Shown: one piece after another, positions 1 through 6,698 of the stretch | How the letters are laid out: each line of letters begins with the position of its first letter | Numbering within the stretch: the first letter of the stretch is position 1 | Assembly: GCA_035529405.1 (NCBI GenBank) | Contig: DATKWV010000080.1 | Coordinates: 1 to 16,984 of the forward strand | From: DATKWV01 sp035529405 | GTDB taxonomy: Bacteria; Planctomycetota; Phycisphaerae; Sedimentisphaerales; Anaerobacaceae | Direction: 5' to 3' | DNA: 16,984 nucleotides | The notes under the pieces: model-generated | Told to the model about the DNA's origin: nothing | Seen by the model: the letters and a program-made list of their open reading frames with translations, nothing else | The model's database searches: none | Position numbers and translations under genes: made by a program

Positions 1-361
1 ACCTCAGAAGGCCGTTGAAAACAAGGCCCAGCAGAATAAGCACCGCTGACCTTTTGAATATATGCAGCCAGACGCCCTTTCTGCTGGCGCCTTGCTCGAT
101 ACGTCTTGTGATTGCAAAGGGCAGTACCAGGCCAACGATAAAAAGAAAAAGCGGAAATATCAGGTCTTCGAAGCGAAAGCCTTCCCATGCGACATGGGTA
201 AGCTGGCGGTTAATGGCTTGTGTTACGGGATTATCGGCAACTTTGTGCAGGCTCTGGAAAAGGGTCCCGCCGGTGATTATCCAGAACATATCGAACCCGC
301 GCAGCGCATCGATTGAAACCACTCGGCCTGCTACTAAATCCTGCTGCTCATTGTCAGGCAA
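1..361 (-). CDS. HGSNAT/DUF5009-type membrane acyltransferase, N-terminal part
   Basis: The reverse strand encodes the first 120 residues of a membrane protein; the 3' end lies beyond base 1. It starts RVVSIDALRGFDMFW (residues 13-27), the opening motif of the DUF5009 / heparan-alpha-glucosaminide N-acetyltransferase-like family, and continues with HVAWEGFRFEDLIFP and a membrane segment FLFIVGLVLPFAI. Family members are multi-pass inner-membrane proteins thought to move acetyl groups from acetyl-CoA onto amino sugars across the membrane. The start is TTG at 361-359, preceded by GGAAGGGG eight bases upstream; an in-frame TGA just upstream limits the frame. The plus-strand frames over the same bases have no recognisable content. 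The family call rests on the opening motifs, since the rest is not visible; the acceptor substrate cannot be told. Confidence 0.85.
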   Translation of the reverse strand, partial: MPDNEQQDLVAGRVVSIDALRGFDMFWIITGGTLFQSLHKVADNPVTQAINRQLTHVAWEGFRFEDLIFPLFLFIVGLVLPFAITRRIEQGASRKGVWLHIFKRSAVLILLGLVFNGLLR

Positions 362-401
362 TGCTACATCCCCTTCCAATAATCAATTATCAATTAAAAG
401 T

Positions 402-429
402 GCCTAAAGTGAGCTAAAGCGCCTAAAGT
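402..429. repeat. Short tandem repeat of GCCTAAAG-like units
   Basis: Three copies of an octamer, GCCTAAAG (402-409), AGCTAAAG (412-419) and GCCTAAAG (421-428), are spaced 10 and 9 bases apart. They sit 40-70 bases upstream of the minus-strand acyltransferase start. They could be direct-repeat binding sites or a scrap of a dispersed repeat. No function is shown by the sequence. Confidence 0.5.
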
Positions 430-451
430 TTTCTTGTTCGTAGTAAAATAA

Positions 452-586
452 TCAATAGTAAATAATAAATTGCCCACTGCCCGGGACTGGATTCGAACCA
501 GCACGTCCATTACGGACACCAGCCCCTCAAGCTGGCGCGTCTGCCAATTCCGCCACCCGGGCGCCCAATTTACTATTTACTATTGA
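452..586. repeat. 21-bp AT-rich inverted repeat enclosing the tRNA gene
   Basis: The left arm (452-472) and right arm (566-586) are reverse complements at 20 of 21 positions (core TCAATAGTAAAT). They lie 5 and 3 bases outside the tRNA gene ends. Outside them are further AT-rich stretches built from ATTGAT/ATCAATTA motifs (about 376-398 and 588-612). A precursor transcript could form a 21-bp stem with the tRNA cloverleaf on top. Alternatively the arms are remnants of a dispersed repeat element. Confidence 0.7.
478..562 (-). tRNA. tRNA-Leu(GAG)
   Basis: An 85-nt class II tRNA reads on the minus strand. The acceptor stem pairs GCCCGGG with CCCGGGC, with discriminator A at 478. The D-arm region carries TGGCAGACGCG. 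The anticodon stem is CCAGC/GCTGG with loop TTGAGGG, giving anticodon GAG (reads CUC/CUU). A long variable arm (TGTCCGTAATGGACG), typical of tRNA-Leu, and a T arm with GGTTCGAATCC follow. The 3' CCA is not encoded: the bases after the discriminator are GTG. No U-tract terminator follows. Confidence 0.95.
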
Positions 587-630
587 CAACTTATTATTGA
601 TTATCAATTACCAACCCGGAAATCAGGGGC

Positions 631-867
631 TTATTTAACCAGACGGATAAATTCCTCTATGCTAAGTTCCGCATCCCTAATAATACCCCCAAGTGTCCAG
701 CGGTCAACTTCTTTATGGTCTGGAATAATAAGGGTTATCTGGCGAGTATCATTGCGAATCTTTATATGGCTGCCTCTCTGGCCTACACGATAGTACCCCG
801 CCTTTTCAAAAGCCTTCACAATCTTTTTGCCGGACAGCAGTGGCCCCTTGCCAGCGCCGGCGGTCAT
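631..867 (-). CDS. hicA: HicA-family toxin (mRNA interferase)
   Basis: A 78-residue protein with the HicA/YcfA layout: LSGKKIVKAFEKAGYYRVGQ, then RGSHIKI with the family's conserved His at residue 34, then a DHKEVDRWTLGGIIRDAELS C-terminal part. HicA toxins fold like a double-stranded-RNA-binding domain and cleave mRNA and tmRNA when not bound by HicB. The ATG start overlaps the stop of the upstream gene by 4 bases (ATGA), so it is translationally coupled to the antitoxin. The antitoxin-first order is less usual than hicA-first but known. Confidence in the family is high; activity is inferred. Confidence 0.92.
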   Translation of the reverse strand: MTAGAGKGPLLSGKKIVKAFEKAGYYRVGQRGSHIKIRNDTRQITLIIPDHKEVDRWTLGGIIRDAELSIEEFIRLVK

Positions 868-1067
868 ACCGCAACCTCCAGCACTTTATGGCCGGCAGAC
901 GGCTTAACATCCTTGGGGTCCGGCTCTAAATACAGATTGATGGCTTCTTTGATATTCTTGATGGCCTCCTGCTCGGTTTTGCCCTGACTCCAGCAGCCCT
1001 TAAGGCTCGGACAGTGCGCGACAATAAATCCATCCTCACCTTTTTCCAGAACAATCTTTAGTTTCAT
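864..1067 (-). CDS. hicB: HicB-family antitoxin (short form)
   Basis: A 67-residue protein beginning MKLKIVLEKGEDGFIVAHCP and continuing LKGCWSQGKTEQEAIKNIKEAI, the partial RNase-H-like fold of HicB. It neutralises the adjacent HicA by direct binding. It ends soon after this domain (DPKDVKPSAGHKVLEVAV) and lacks the C-terminal helix-turn-helix or ribbon-helix-helix of longer HicBs, so DNA autoregulation by this protein is doubtful. I chose the ATG at 1067 because it has GAGG nine bases upstream. A longer frame from a TTG at 1109 would begin upstream of the predicted transcription start. Confidence 0.9.
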   Translation of the reverse strand: MKLKIVLEKGEDGFIVAHCPSLKGCWSQGKTEQEAIKNIKEAINLYLEPDPKDVKPSAGHKVLEVAV

Positions 1068-1087
1068 TTTTATCGCCTCTGATAGAA

Positions 1088-1116
1088 TATATACCACATC
1101 CTTACCCAAATATCAA
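1088..1116 (-). promoter_or_regulatory. Sigma-70-type promoter of hicBA
   Basis: On the minus strand, TTGATA (1116-1111), a 17-base spacer and TATATA (1093-1088) make a near-consensus promoter. Transcription would start near 1081, giving a leader of about 14 bases before the hicB ATG at 1067. Confidence 0.7.
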
Positions 1117-1199
1117 CGAAAAATGTTCAGCAGATTCGGGAAATTATCTGTTACGGCCCTGTCGGATTATGTCAAATGTCAGGCACGGCGCATAGTGGG

Positions 1200-1880
1200 T
1201 CATGTACCTCTTGCGTTGTTCCACAGCAGCACCTGTAACCGCTGGCCAAACACAAAACCGCTGCGCTTACACATTTCAGCTACCATCGGTGCCTTCTTCA
1301 AAAATTCTTCCCTCGCAACAGCCTGCGGCATTAGAATTACCCTTTCCGGCCTTACAGCGGGCAACTGCCTCAGAGTCTGCTGTATTTCAGCTAAATCGCC
1401 ATCCTGCTCCACGACAAATTTTAACTGATAAGTGTAATTGTCAATCAGGCTGTTCAGTGCCGCAATATCGAGTCTTGCCTTTTCGTGGCCGGCGGCAAGG
1501 TCGGGTTGAGACGGTGTGGAGTTGCTCAATTTGGGGCTTATACTCATTAAATCGCAGGCCAGGCCGCCCACAAACACAATGCCCGCTGTTTCAATGGTAA
1601 TGTGCCTGCCGGTTTCTTTAAGCCGGCCGGCAAGAATCGGCAGTTGCGGATTTATCATCGGCTCGCCCCCGGTTATTACCGCGAATTCGCTGTCCCACTG
1701 CCCTGCCGCACGCACAATTTCGTCGATATCATAATCGGTCCCTGCTGTCTGCGGCCAGGCGTGCCTTGTATCACACCACCGGCACCGCAGCCGACAGCCG
1801 GCCAGCCGAATAAAAACAGCGGCCGTCCCAGCCAGAAAACCCTCACCCTGCAGTGAATAGAAGATGTCGTTTACTATCAT
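1200..1880 (-). CDS. queE: 7-carboxy-7-deazaguanine synthase QueE (radical SAM)
   Basis: A 226-residue radical SAM enzyme that converts 6-carboxytetrahydropterin to 7-carboxy-7-deazaguanine in the queuosine / 7-deazaguanine pathway. The N-terminus MIVNDIFYSLQGEGFLAGT is characteristic of QueE. The iron-sulfur cluster motif is the CX3CX2C form, C29, C33 and C36 (CRLRCRWC). VITGGEPMINPQ is the SAM-binding GGEP motif. Length is normal for the family. It follows queC by 17 bases and should be cotranscribed. The ATG has no clear Shine-Dalgarno sequence, so translation may depend on coupling to queC. Confidence 0.96.
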   Translation of the reverse strand: MIVNDIFYSLQGEGFLAGTAAVFIRLAGCRLRCRWCDTRHAWPQTAGTDYDIDEIVRAAGQWDSEFAVITGGEPMINPQLPILAGRLKETGRHITIETAGIVFVGGLACDLMSISPKLSNSTPSQPDLAAGHEKARLDIAALNSLIDNYTYQLKFVVEQDGDLAEIQQTLRQLPAVRPERVILMPQAVAREEFLKKAPMVAEMCKRSGFVFGQRLQVLLWNNARGT

Positions 1881-1897
1881 TTAATATGTTGTGTGAT

Positions 1898-2611
1898 TTA
1901 CCGGCCGGCGGGTATCTCCGGCACATATTCGATCGGGTCCTTGAGACCGGCCTCGGCAAAGCCCTTGAGTCGCAGCCTGCACGAATCACATCGCCCGCAG
2001 CTTCTGCCTTCCGTGTCGGGGTCGTAACAACTGTGCGTAAGCGAAAAGTCCACGCCGAGTTTTCGACCGGTAAGAATAATCTGGGCCTTTGACATATTCA
2101 TAATGGGCGTATGAATACGATATACCCCCCTGCCTTCGACCGCTGCAGCGGTTGCCACGTTGGCCATATTTTCAAACGCCGATATGAATACGGCCCTGCA
2201 GTCGGGGTATCCGCTGTAGTCCACAGCGTTGACACCGACAAATATGTCGAACGCACCAAGCACCTCGGCCCACGCCAGCGCATAGCTTAAGAATACGGTA
2301 TTGCGCGCGGGCACATACGTGACGGGGATATGCTCGGACCTGCCTAAGCCGGACCTGTCCTTCGGTACTTCAATATTCTTATCGGTCAGCGCCGAATGCC
2401 CGAAACCGGCCAAATCTATCTCCATGAACCGGTGCTCGGCCACATTCAGGCTCTCGGCCACCCTCCGGGCGGCCTCGACCTCACACCGGTGTCGCTGGCC
2501 GTAAATAAAGGTCAACGCCCGGCACTCGAAGCCCCTGTCACGGGCAAATGCCAGGGTCGTAGCCGAATCCATACCGCCGCTTAACAACACAACCCCAATA
2601 TTCCGCGCCAA
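1898..2611 (-). CDS. queC: 7-cyano-7-deazaguanine synthase QueC
   Basis: A 237-residue ATP-dependent ligase that turns 7-carboxy-7-deazaguanine into preQ0, using ammonia. The PP-loop SGGMDSATT lies at residues 11-19. The C-terminal zinc site has four cysteines, C195, C205, C208 and C211 (CYDPDTEGRSCGRCDSC). The length is typical. The start is TTG at 2611-2609 with GGAG eight bases upstream. It is first in a queC-queE unit and diverges from queF across a 195-base gap. Confidence 0.96.
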   Translation of the reverse strand: MARNIGVVLLSGGMDSATTLAFARDRGFECRALTFIYGQRHRCEVEAARRVAESLNVAEHRFMEIDLAGFGHSALTDKNIEVPKDRSGLGRSEHIPVTYVPARNTVFLSYALAWAEVLGAFDIFVGVNAVDYSGYPDCRAVFISAFENMANVATAAAVEGRGVYRIHTPIMNMSKAQIILTGRKLGVDFSLTHSCYDPDTEGRSCGRCDSCRLRLKGFAEAGLKDPIEYVPEIPAGR

Positions 2612-2653
2612 TGCTCCGGCTCCGTAAAAAACTTTTACATTGTTTCAGGCTAT

Positions 2654-2683
2654 AATATAGCAGACGGCGCCGAACATAGTAAA
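2654..2683 (-). promoter_or_regulatory. Candidate promoter for queC-queE
   Basis: On the minus strand, TTTACT (2683-2678), an 18-base spacer and TATATT (2659-2654) form a reasonable sigma-70-type promoter about 40 bases upstream of the queC start. A plus-strand TATAAT at 2651-2656 overlaps it and could serve queF, but that one lacks a recognisable -35. No preQ1 riboswitch signature was found in this gap. Confidence 0.45.
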
Positions 2684-2806
2684 GGATAAACAGATACCGC
2701 CTATGTGCGCAAGCTGAGCTTTTTTCCCAGCCCAGCCATTAGCGCTTGTCTTGGGCAGCGTTATGAATTAAACTGTTTGAGCACCGTTTTTTGCAAGGGT
2801 CGAGGT

Positions 2807-3193
2807 ATGAAGCAAGCGGCTGAACTTGAACTGTTCGATAATCCCTGTCCGCAGCGGGATTACACTATAACCATAAGGTGTCCGGAGTTTACCAGCGTTT
2901 GCCCGCGTACCGGTCAGCCGGATTTCGGCGAGATTACCATAGAGTACTGCCCGGACATGCTGTGTATTGAGCTAAAGAGCCTGAAGCTCTATATCCAGGC
3001 CTACCGCAACAAAGGCATTTACTATGAAGCGCTGACAAACGACATACTCGATTACTTATGCAGCCGATGCAGGCCCCGCTGGATGAGGATAACATCGCGA
3101 TTCACACCCCGCGGAGGTATTACCACCGATGTAACAGCCGAATACAAGGCTGGTGCAAAACCACAAACACGTAAAAAGACACAGGACTGTTAG
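2807..3193 (+). CDS. queF: preQ0 reductase QueF (NADPH-dependent, short form)
   Basis: A 128-residue protein of the tunnelling-fold QueF family, which reduces the nitrile of preQ0 to preQ1 with NADPH. The catalytic block PEFTSVCPRTGQPDF carries the nucleophile C32 and D39. ELKSLKLYIQAYRNKGIYYE is the family's substrate/NADPH signature. The size fits the short unimodular class rather than the two-domain class. I chose the ATG at 2807, preceded by GGGTCGAGG. The frame is open for 34 codons further upstream, but that stretch looks non-coding. Transcription is divergent from queC-queE, and the zinc-ribbon gene follows after 12 bases. Confidence 0.93.
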   Translation: MKQAAELELFDNPCPQRDYTITIRCPEFTSVCPRTGQPDFGEITIEYCPDMLCIELKSLKLYIQAYRNKGIYYEALTNDILDYLCSRCRPRWMRITSRFTPRGGITTDVTAEYKAGAKPQTRKKTQDC

Positions 3194-3205
3194 GAGGCTA
3201 CTGGA

Positions 3206-3715
3206 ATGTCTATAGTATTTCACTGCGAATACTGTGGAAAAAAGATTGAAGCCAAAGACCAGGATGGCAGCAAATGGGGCAAGTGCCCTGCCTGCCATAA
3301 CAGGGTATATGTGCCCGCTATGAATTCGGATGAAGAGCTGAAACTTGCCCCCTTAGACGAGCAGGACCAGAAAAAGCAAAGAGAACTAATGCTCGAAACA
3401 CGTATGCTCGATGACTATATTCTCCAGCAGCAGGATTTACCCGCTTCGGAAAGCTCGCCTGAAAATGCCACACCCAACCCCCTTACAGACAGTGACGAAC
3501 TGACCAAACATATAATCGCTTATCTGCGGCAAATGGCCGGCGGCGACCTCGAACAGGCCCGCATGACCGCCGATGCAATAATACCGCACGGGCAAAAAGC
3601 CGTAGAAGTCCTCGACAAAATAGCGCTTAGTGAAATTCTCGAGCCGGAACTGGCTGATGTGCCTCCGCAGGTACTTGCAGGACTTATAAGGACCCTGCGC
3701 ACAAAACTAACCTGA
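3206..3715 (+). CDS. Zinc-ribbon protein of unknown function
   Basis: A 169-residue soluble protein. It opens with a zinc ribbon, C7-x2-C10 and C27-x2-C30 (FHCEYCGKKIEAKDQDGSKW then GKCPACHNRVYVP), a type often seen at the N-terminus of planctomycete proteins. The middle (about 48-95) is charged, rich in Gln, Glu, Ser and Pro, and probably disordered. The last 75 residues look helical (DELTKHIIAYLRQMAGGDLE onward). GGAGG eight bases before the ATG supports the start. It probably shares the queF transcript, but nothing in the sequence ties it to queuosine. I do not recognise a function. Confidence 0.8.
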   Translation: MSIVFHCEYCGKKIEAKDQDGSKWGKCPACHNRVYVPAMNSDEELKLAPLDEQDQKKQRELMLETRMLDDYILQQQDLPASESSPENATPNPLTDSDELTKHIIAYLRQMAGGDLEQARMTADAIIPHGQKAVEVLDKIALSEILEPELADVPPQVLAGLIRTLRTKLT

Positions 3716-3833
3716 CCCGCCGCAGTCTTAATTTCCGTCTTTGCCGGGAAAGTCCGGAAAACCATCCCCTTGCCGCAACCCACAAACGTTTTTTTCGGTC
3801 CGTAAAAAATTTCATTCCGAAAAACCCCCCGAT

Positions 3834-3862
3834 TTGGTGCCCGTGACGCCGTTTCTTATACT
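3834..3862 (+). promoter_or_regulatory. Candidate promoter for the glycosyltransferase gene
   Basis: TTGGTG (3834-3839), a 17-base spacer and TATACT (3857-3862) lie 65 bases upstream of the ATG at 3927. Just before it, TTTTTCGG and CCGAAAAA could pair around an 18-base loop (about 3791-3824). The rest of the 211-base gap holds nothing I recognise. Confidence 0.45.
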
Positions 3863-3926
3863 TTAAGCAGAAAAACAGTAACAGCTTAAGTCAATAAAAC
3901 GCTACAGCCGGAAGGAAGCTTATATT

Positions 3927-5705
3927 ATGGATGATAGGGCAACAGCAGTCCACGTTACCCACGAGGCTGCAGGTAAAATCGGCGGTATTGGCGCAGTCCT
4001 GCACGGCCTGTTCACCTGCAACGCCTACCTCGAAGCGGTGCAGCGGTCAATCATTATCGGGCCGTTGTTTTCAAAGGACGGTTGTGTATCAGACCGTTTG
4101 GGTCCTGACGGCCATGTGCTTTACTCGTCACCGGACGGCCTGACAAATACCACCCAATACCAGCACGAATTCCATAAAATTCACAACCAGTACAACGCAG
4201 GTATCGTTTACGGCACGCGCACATTCACCGACCCGCAAACCGGCATAAGCAGCGACCAGGAAGTACTGCTTATCGACGTTACCAATATGTACAAAGCACC
4301 CGTGGACACACTCAAGCACCTGCTCTTCGAGCGATTCGGCGTCGAAAGCAATCTCTATGAGCACCTGTGGGAATACGAGCAATACGTCCGGCTTGCGCTG
4401 CCGGCGATTGCAGCCGTAAAGGCCATAGGCGCTGCCGACGATTCGACAATAATCATCGCCCACGAATTTATGGGAATGCCTACGGCCCTTGCGGCAATTC
4501 TGGATTCGTCACACGGCTTTAAGACGGCTTTTTACGCCCACGAAGTCGCTACAATTCGCCTCATAGTTGAAAAACATCCCGGTCATGACACCATGTTTTA
4601 TAACGTGCTGGCAAAGGCCCGAAAAGCAGGTCTCTACCTTGCCGACGTTTTCGGCGACCCGCGCAGCTATTTCAAGCATCCGCTTGTAGAGGCTTGCCGC
4701 AATTGCGACTGCATACTGGCCGTAGGCGACTACGCGGCCGAGGAATTACGCTTTTTGTCACCGTCATTCGACACCGCCAACATCAATGTCGTGTACAATG
4801 GTGTGCCAGCGTATGAAACCAGCCTTGCCGAAAAAATAAAATCCAAAACCCATCTGCAGTCATACTGCCGGAACCTGCTTGGTTTCAGCCCCGATTATGT
4901 TTTCACTCACGTTACAAGGCTGGTCACAAGCAAGGGACTTTGGCGGGATTTGCTTGTACTGAAATATATGGACGAGGTTTTCACCCGCGAGGGCAAAACA
5001 GCAGTATTTCTTCTGCTCAGCACACAGGCCTGTCAGCGGCCCAGCTGCGACATACAACGTATGGAAGCCGCTTACGGCTGGCCCACAGCTCATCGTGAAG
5101 GCTGGCCCGACCTCAATGACGGCGAGGCCGAGTTTTATACCGCTGTTCAGCGGTTCAACACCACAAGCCGGAATATAAAAACCGTTTTTATCAACCAGTT
5201 CGGATTCTCTCGCCAAACCTGCGGTAACAGCGTTCCGAAAGACATCGAGCTCATCGATATCCGCAGGGGCAGTGACATCGAATTCGGCCAGAGCATTTAC
5301 GAGCCGTTCGGCATCTCACAGCTTGAAACATTGACTTTTGGCGGCTTATGTGTTTTCACCAGCGTCTGCGGATGCGCAGGCTTTCTGGCCGACGTAACCA
5401 ATGGAGACTCTTTCGGTAATTTTCTTGTCGCCGACTATACAAACCTCAACAGTCATGGGCCCGGAAATATCGATGACCTGCTCAAAATAGACCGCCTCTG
5501 GGGAGAAACTACGGACGCGGCCGTTGCCGGAAAAGTGGCCGAAAAGGTACTGGCCGCACTGCCGAAAAACCAGGCACAGGCCGAAAACATGATTGAAACC
5601 GGCTACAGCCTGGCAAAAAGAATGAGCTGGGACGTGGTCGTGCGGAATTACCTCCTGCCCAGCCTGCAGATAATTGGGGCCAAACAGGCCAGTCTGCCTG
5701 CGTGA
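3927..5705 (+). CDS. Glycogen-synthase-like GT-B glycosyltransferase
   Basis: A 592-residue protein with two Rossmann-like halves. Near the N-terminus, AGKIGGIGAVLHGL (K17-I-G-G) matches the nucleotide-sugar-binding KxGG loop of glycogen and starch synthases. Further in come AHEFMGMPTA and YAHEVATIR in the acceptor half, then a C-terminal half with VYNGVP, THVTRLVTSKGLWRD and the E-x7-E motif YEPFGISQLETLTFGG (E459, E467). These features fit a glycogen/starch synthase-like enzyme (GT5/GT3/GT4 superfamily) transferring glucose from ADP- or UDP-glucose. The internal sequence diverges from the bacterial GlgA I know, so substrate and product are open. GGAAGGA precedes the ATG. No other glycogen genes are nearby. 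It is probably cytosolic, with no signal peptide seen. Confidence 0.75.
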   Translation: MDDRATAVHVTHEAAGKIGGIGAVLHGLFTCNAYLEAVQRSIIIGPLFSKDGCVSDRLGPDGHVLYSSPDGLTNTTQYQHEFHKIHNQYNAGIVYGTRTFTDPQTGISSDQEVLLIDVTNMYKAPVDTLKHLLFERFGVESNLYEHLWEYEQYVRLALPAIAAVKAIGAADDSTIIIAHEFMGMPTALAAILDSSHGFKTAFYAHEVATIRLIVEKHPGHDTMFYNVLAKARKAGLYLADVFGDPRSYFKHPLVEACRNCDCILAVGDYAAEELRFLSPSFDTANINVVYNGVPAYETSLAEKIKSKTHLQSYCRNLLGFSPDYVFTHVTRLVTSKGLWRDLLVLKYMDEVFTREGKTAVFLLLSTQACQRPSCDIQRMEAAYGWPTAHREGWPDLNDGEAEFYTAVQRFNTTSRNIKTVFINQFGFSRQTCGNSVPKDIELIDIRRGSDIEFGQSIYEPFGISQLETLTFGGLCVFTSVCGCAGFLADVTNGDSFGNFLVADYTNLNSHGPGNIDDLLKIDRLWGETTDAAVAGKVAEKVLAALPKNQAQAENMIETGYSLAKRMSWDVVVRNYLLPSLQIIGAKQASLPA

Positions 5706-5753
5706 CCGACCCGCTGGCGGTATCCCTGCCGGTTACAGCAAATACATTCACTC

Positions 5754-5782
5754 TTGACTGTGTCCCCCCAAGCAGCTATATT
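5754..5782 (+). promoter_or_regulatory. Strong sigma-70-type promoter of coaE
   Basis: TTGACT (5754-5759), a 17-base spacer and TATATT (5777-5782) put the transcription start near 5789, about 14 bases before the coaE ATG. This also argues against the TTG at 5785 as the start codon. Confidence 0.75.
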
Positions 5783-5802
5783 TTTTGTTTGTGAGGCCTT
5801 CC

Positions 5803-6414
5803 ATGCAAAAACCGGTTATCGGTATCATAGGCGGTATCTGTTCGGGTAAAAGCACCGTGGCCGCTGAACTGGTGAAGCTGGGCTGCAAAAGTATCGATGC
5901 CGACGAGATTGCGCATGAACAGCTTGAGAACAAAACGGTTAAAAGTAACGTAATCAGTGTGTTTGGGGAAGGAATTCTGGATTCAGCCGGCAAGATAGAC
6001 CGCCGGAAACTTGCATCAGATGCTTTTGCCGACCGGGGTAAACTGTCGCTGCTTAACAGCGTTGTTCATCCACCGGTGCTGCAGCATACCGAGCAGTTGA
6101 TACAAACCTACGACCATGACCCTGCGGTTAAGGCCATTGTTCTGGATATGCCGCTGTTGGTGGAAGTGGGATGGGCCGGACACTGCGATGTCCTTATCTT
6201 TGTACGGTCCTCAAGGCAGTTAAGGGCCGCCAGGGCTCAAAAAATGGGCCTTTTGGACAAAGAGTTCTCCATCCGGGAAAATTTCCAGATTTCTCTGGAC
6301 AGGAAGGCTGCGATGGCCGATAATATCATTAATAACAATTCTTGCTTTTCGGCATTGGTCGAGCAAGTCACAAATATTTTCTCTTGTATAATGGCTGAAC
6401 GGGGATTATCATAG
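5803..6414 (+). CDS. coaE: Dephospho-CoA kinase CoaE
   Basis: A 203-residue P-loop kinase that adds the 3'-phosphate to dephospho-CoA, the last step of coenzyme A synthesis. It opens MQKPVIGIIGGICSGKST, with the Walker A loop GGICSGKST at residues 10-18. SIDADEIAH carries the conserved Asp, and LDMPLLVE plus VIFV-like core strands follow the family pattern (LNSVVHPPV, then the DMPLL lid region). Length is normal. The ATG at 5803 has GAGG six bases upstream. It is the first gene of a probable coaE-rho transcript. Confidence 0.94.
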   Translation: MQKPVIGIIGGICSGKSTVAAELVKLGCKSIDADEIAHEQLENKTVKSNVISVFGEGILDSAGKIDRRKLASDAFADRGKLSLLNSVVHPPVLQHTEQLIQTYDHDPAVKAIVLDMPLLVEVGWAGHCDVLIFVRSSRQLRAARAQKMGLLDKEFSIRENFQISLDRKAAMADNIINNNSCFSALVEQVTNIFSCIMAERGLS

Positions 6415-6580
6415 AAACTGTGCGAATAAAGACTCTTTTTTGATAAATCGTTTATATCTGCTGTTTAAGACCCAAACCTTATTGCTGCAATTATATTTTT
6501 AGTGATGCCTGATACAATAAGCCGATAGCCGCCCTTAGCCTGAGCAAAGGGTGTTGTTACGATACAAACGATGAGATTCT

Positions 6581-6650
6581 TCGCCGGTCACATCCGTTAG
6601 CAAAGCCTAAGACCGGGAATTGTTAATGTCCGATGTAGTGACTTTGGCGA
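6581..6650 (+). promoter_or_regulatory. Structured leader RNA candidate upstream of rho
   Basis: In the 284-base coaE-rho gap two alternative RNA folds share bases. Fold 1 is a hairpin with CCGGTC (6584-6589) pairing GACCGG (6611-6616), continued by TTAG (6597-6600) with CTAA (6607-6610). Fold 2 is a longer stem: TCGCC (6581-6585) with GGCGA (6646-6650), GTCAC (6587-6591) with GTGAC (6638-6642), and ATC (6592-6594) with GAT (6632-6634). Using one excludes the other. It ends about 48 bases before the rho ATG. It does not match any riboswitch class I recognise. The rest of the gap (6415-6580) shows no clear promoter or terminator. Confidence 0.4.
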
Positions 6651-6698
6651 CGGTTCTGCGTAAATTAACGGAGTTTGATAATATCTGAAGGAACGGTT

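Noticed and set aside
15..407. Plus-strand open frames at the window start
   Set aside because: They are shadows of the minus-strand acyltransferase, which carries recognisable family motifs; the plus frames have no recognisable content.
2612..2806. preQ1 riboswitch in the queC-queF gap
   Set aside because: The A-rich tail and the paired G/C core of preQ1-I, and the preQ1-II layout, were not seen on either strand. Only short weak hairpins exist.
2705..2806. 34-residue N-terminal extension of QueF
   Set aside because: No ribosome site before the upstream GTG, no QueF-like content, and a good site precedes the ATG at 2807.
6415..6450. Terminator after coaE at the run of T near 6434
   Set aside because: No stable hairpin precedes the T-run.
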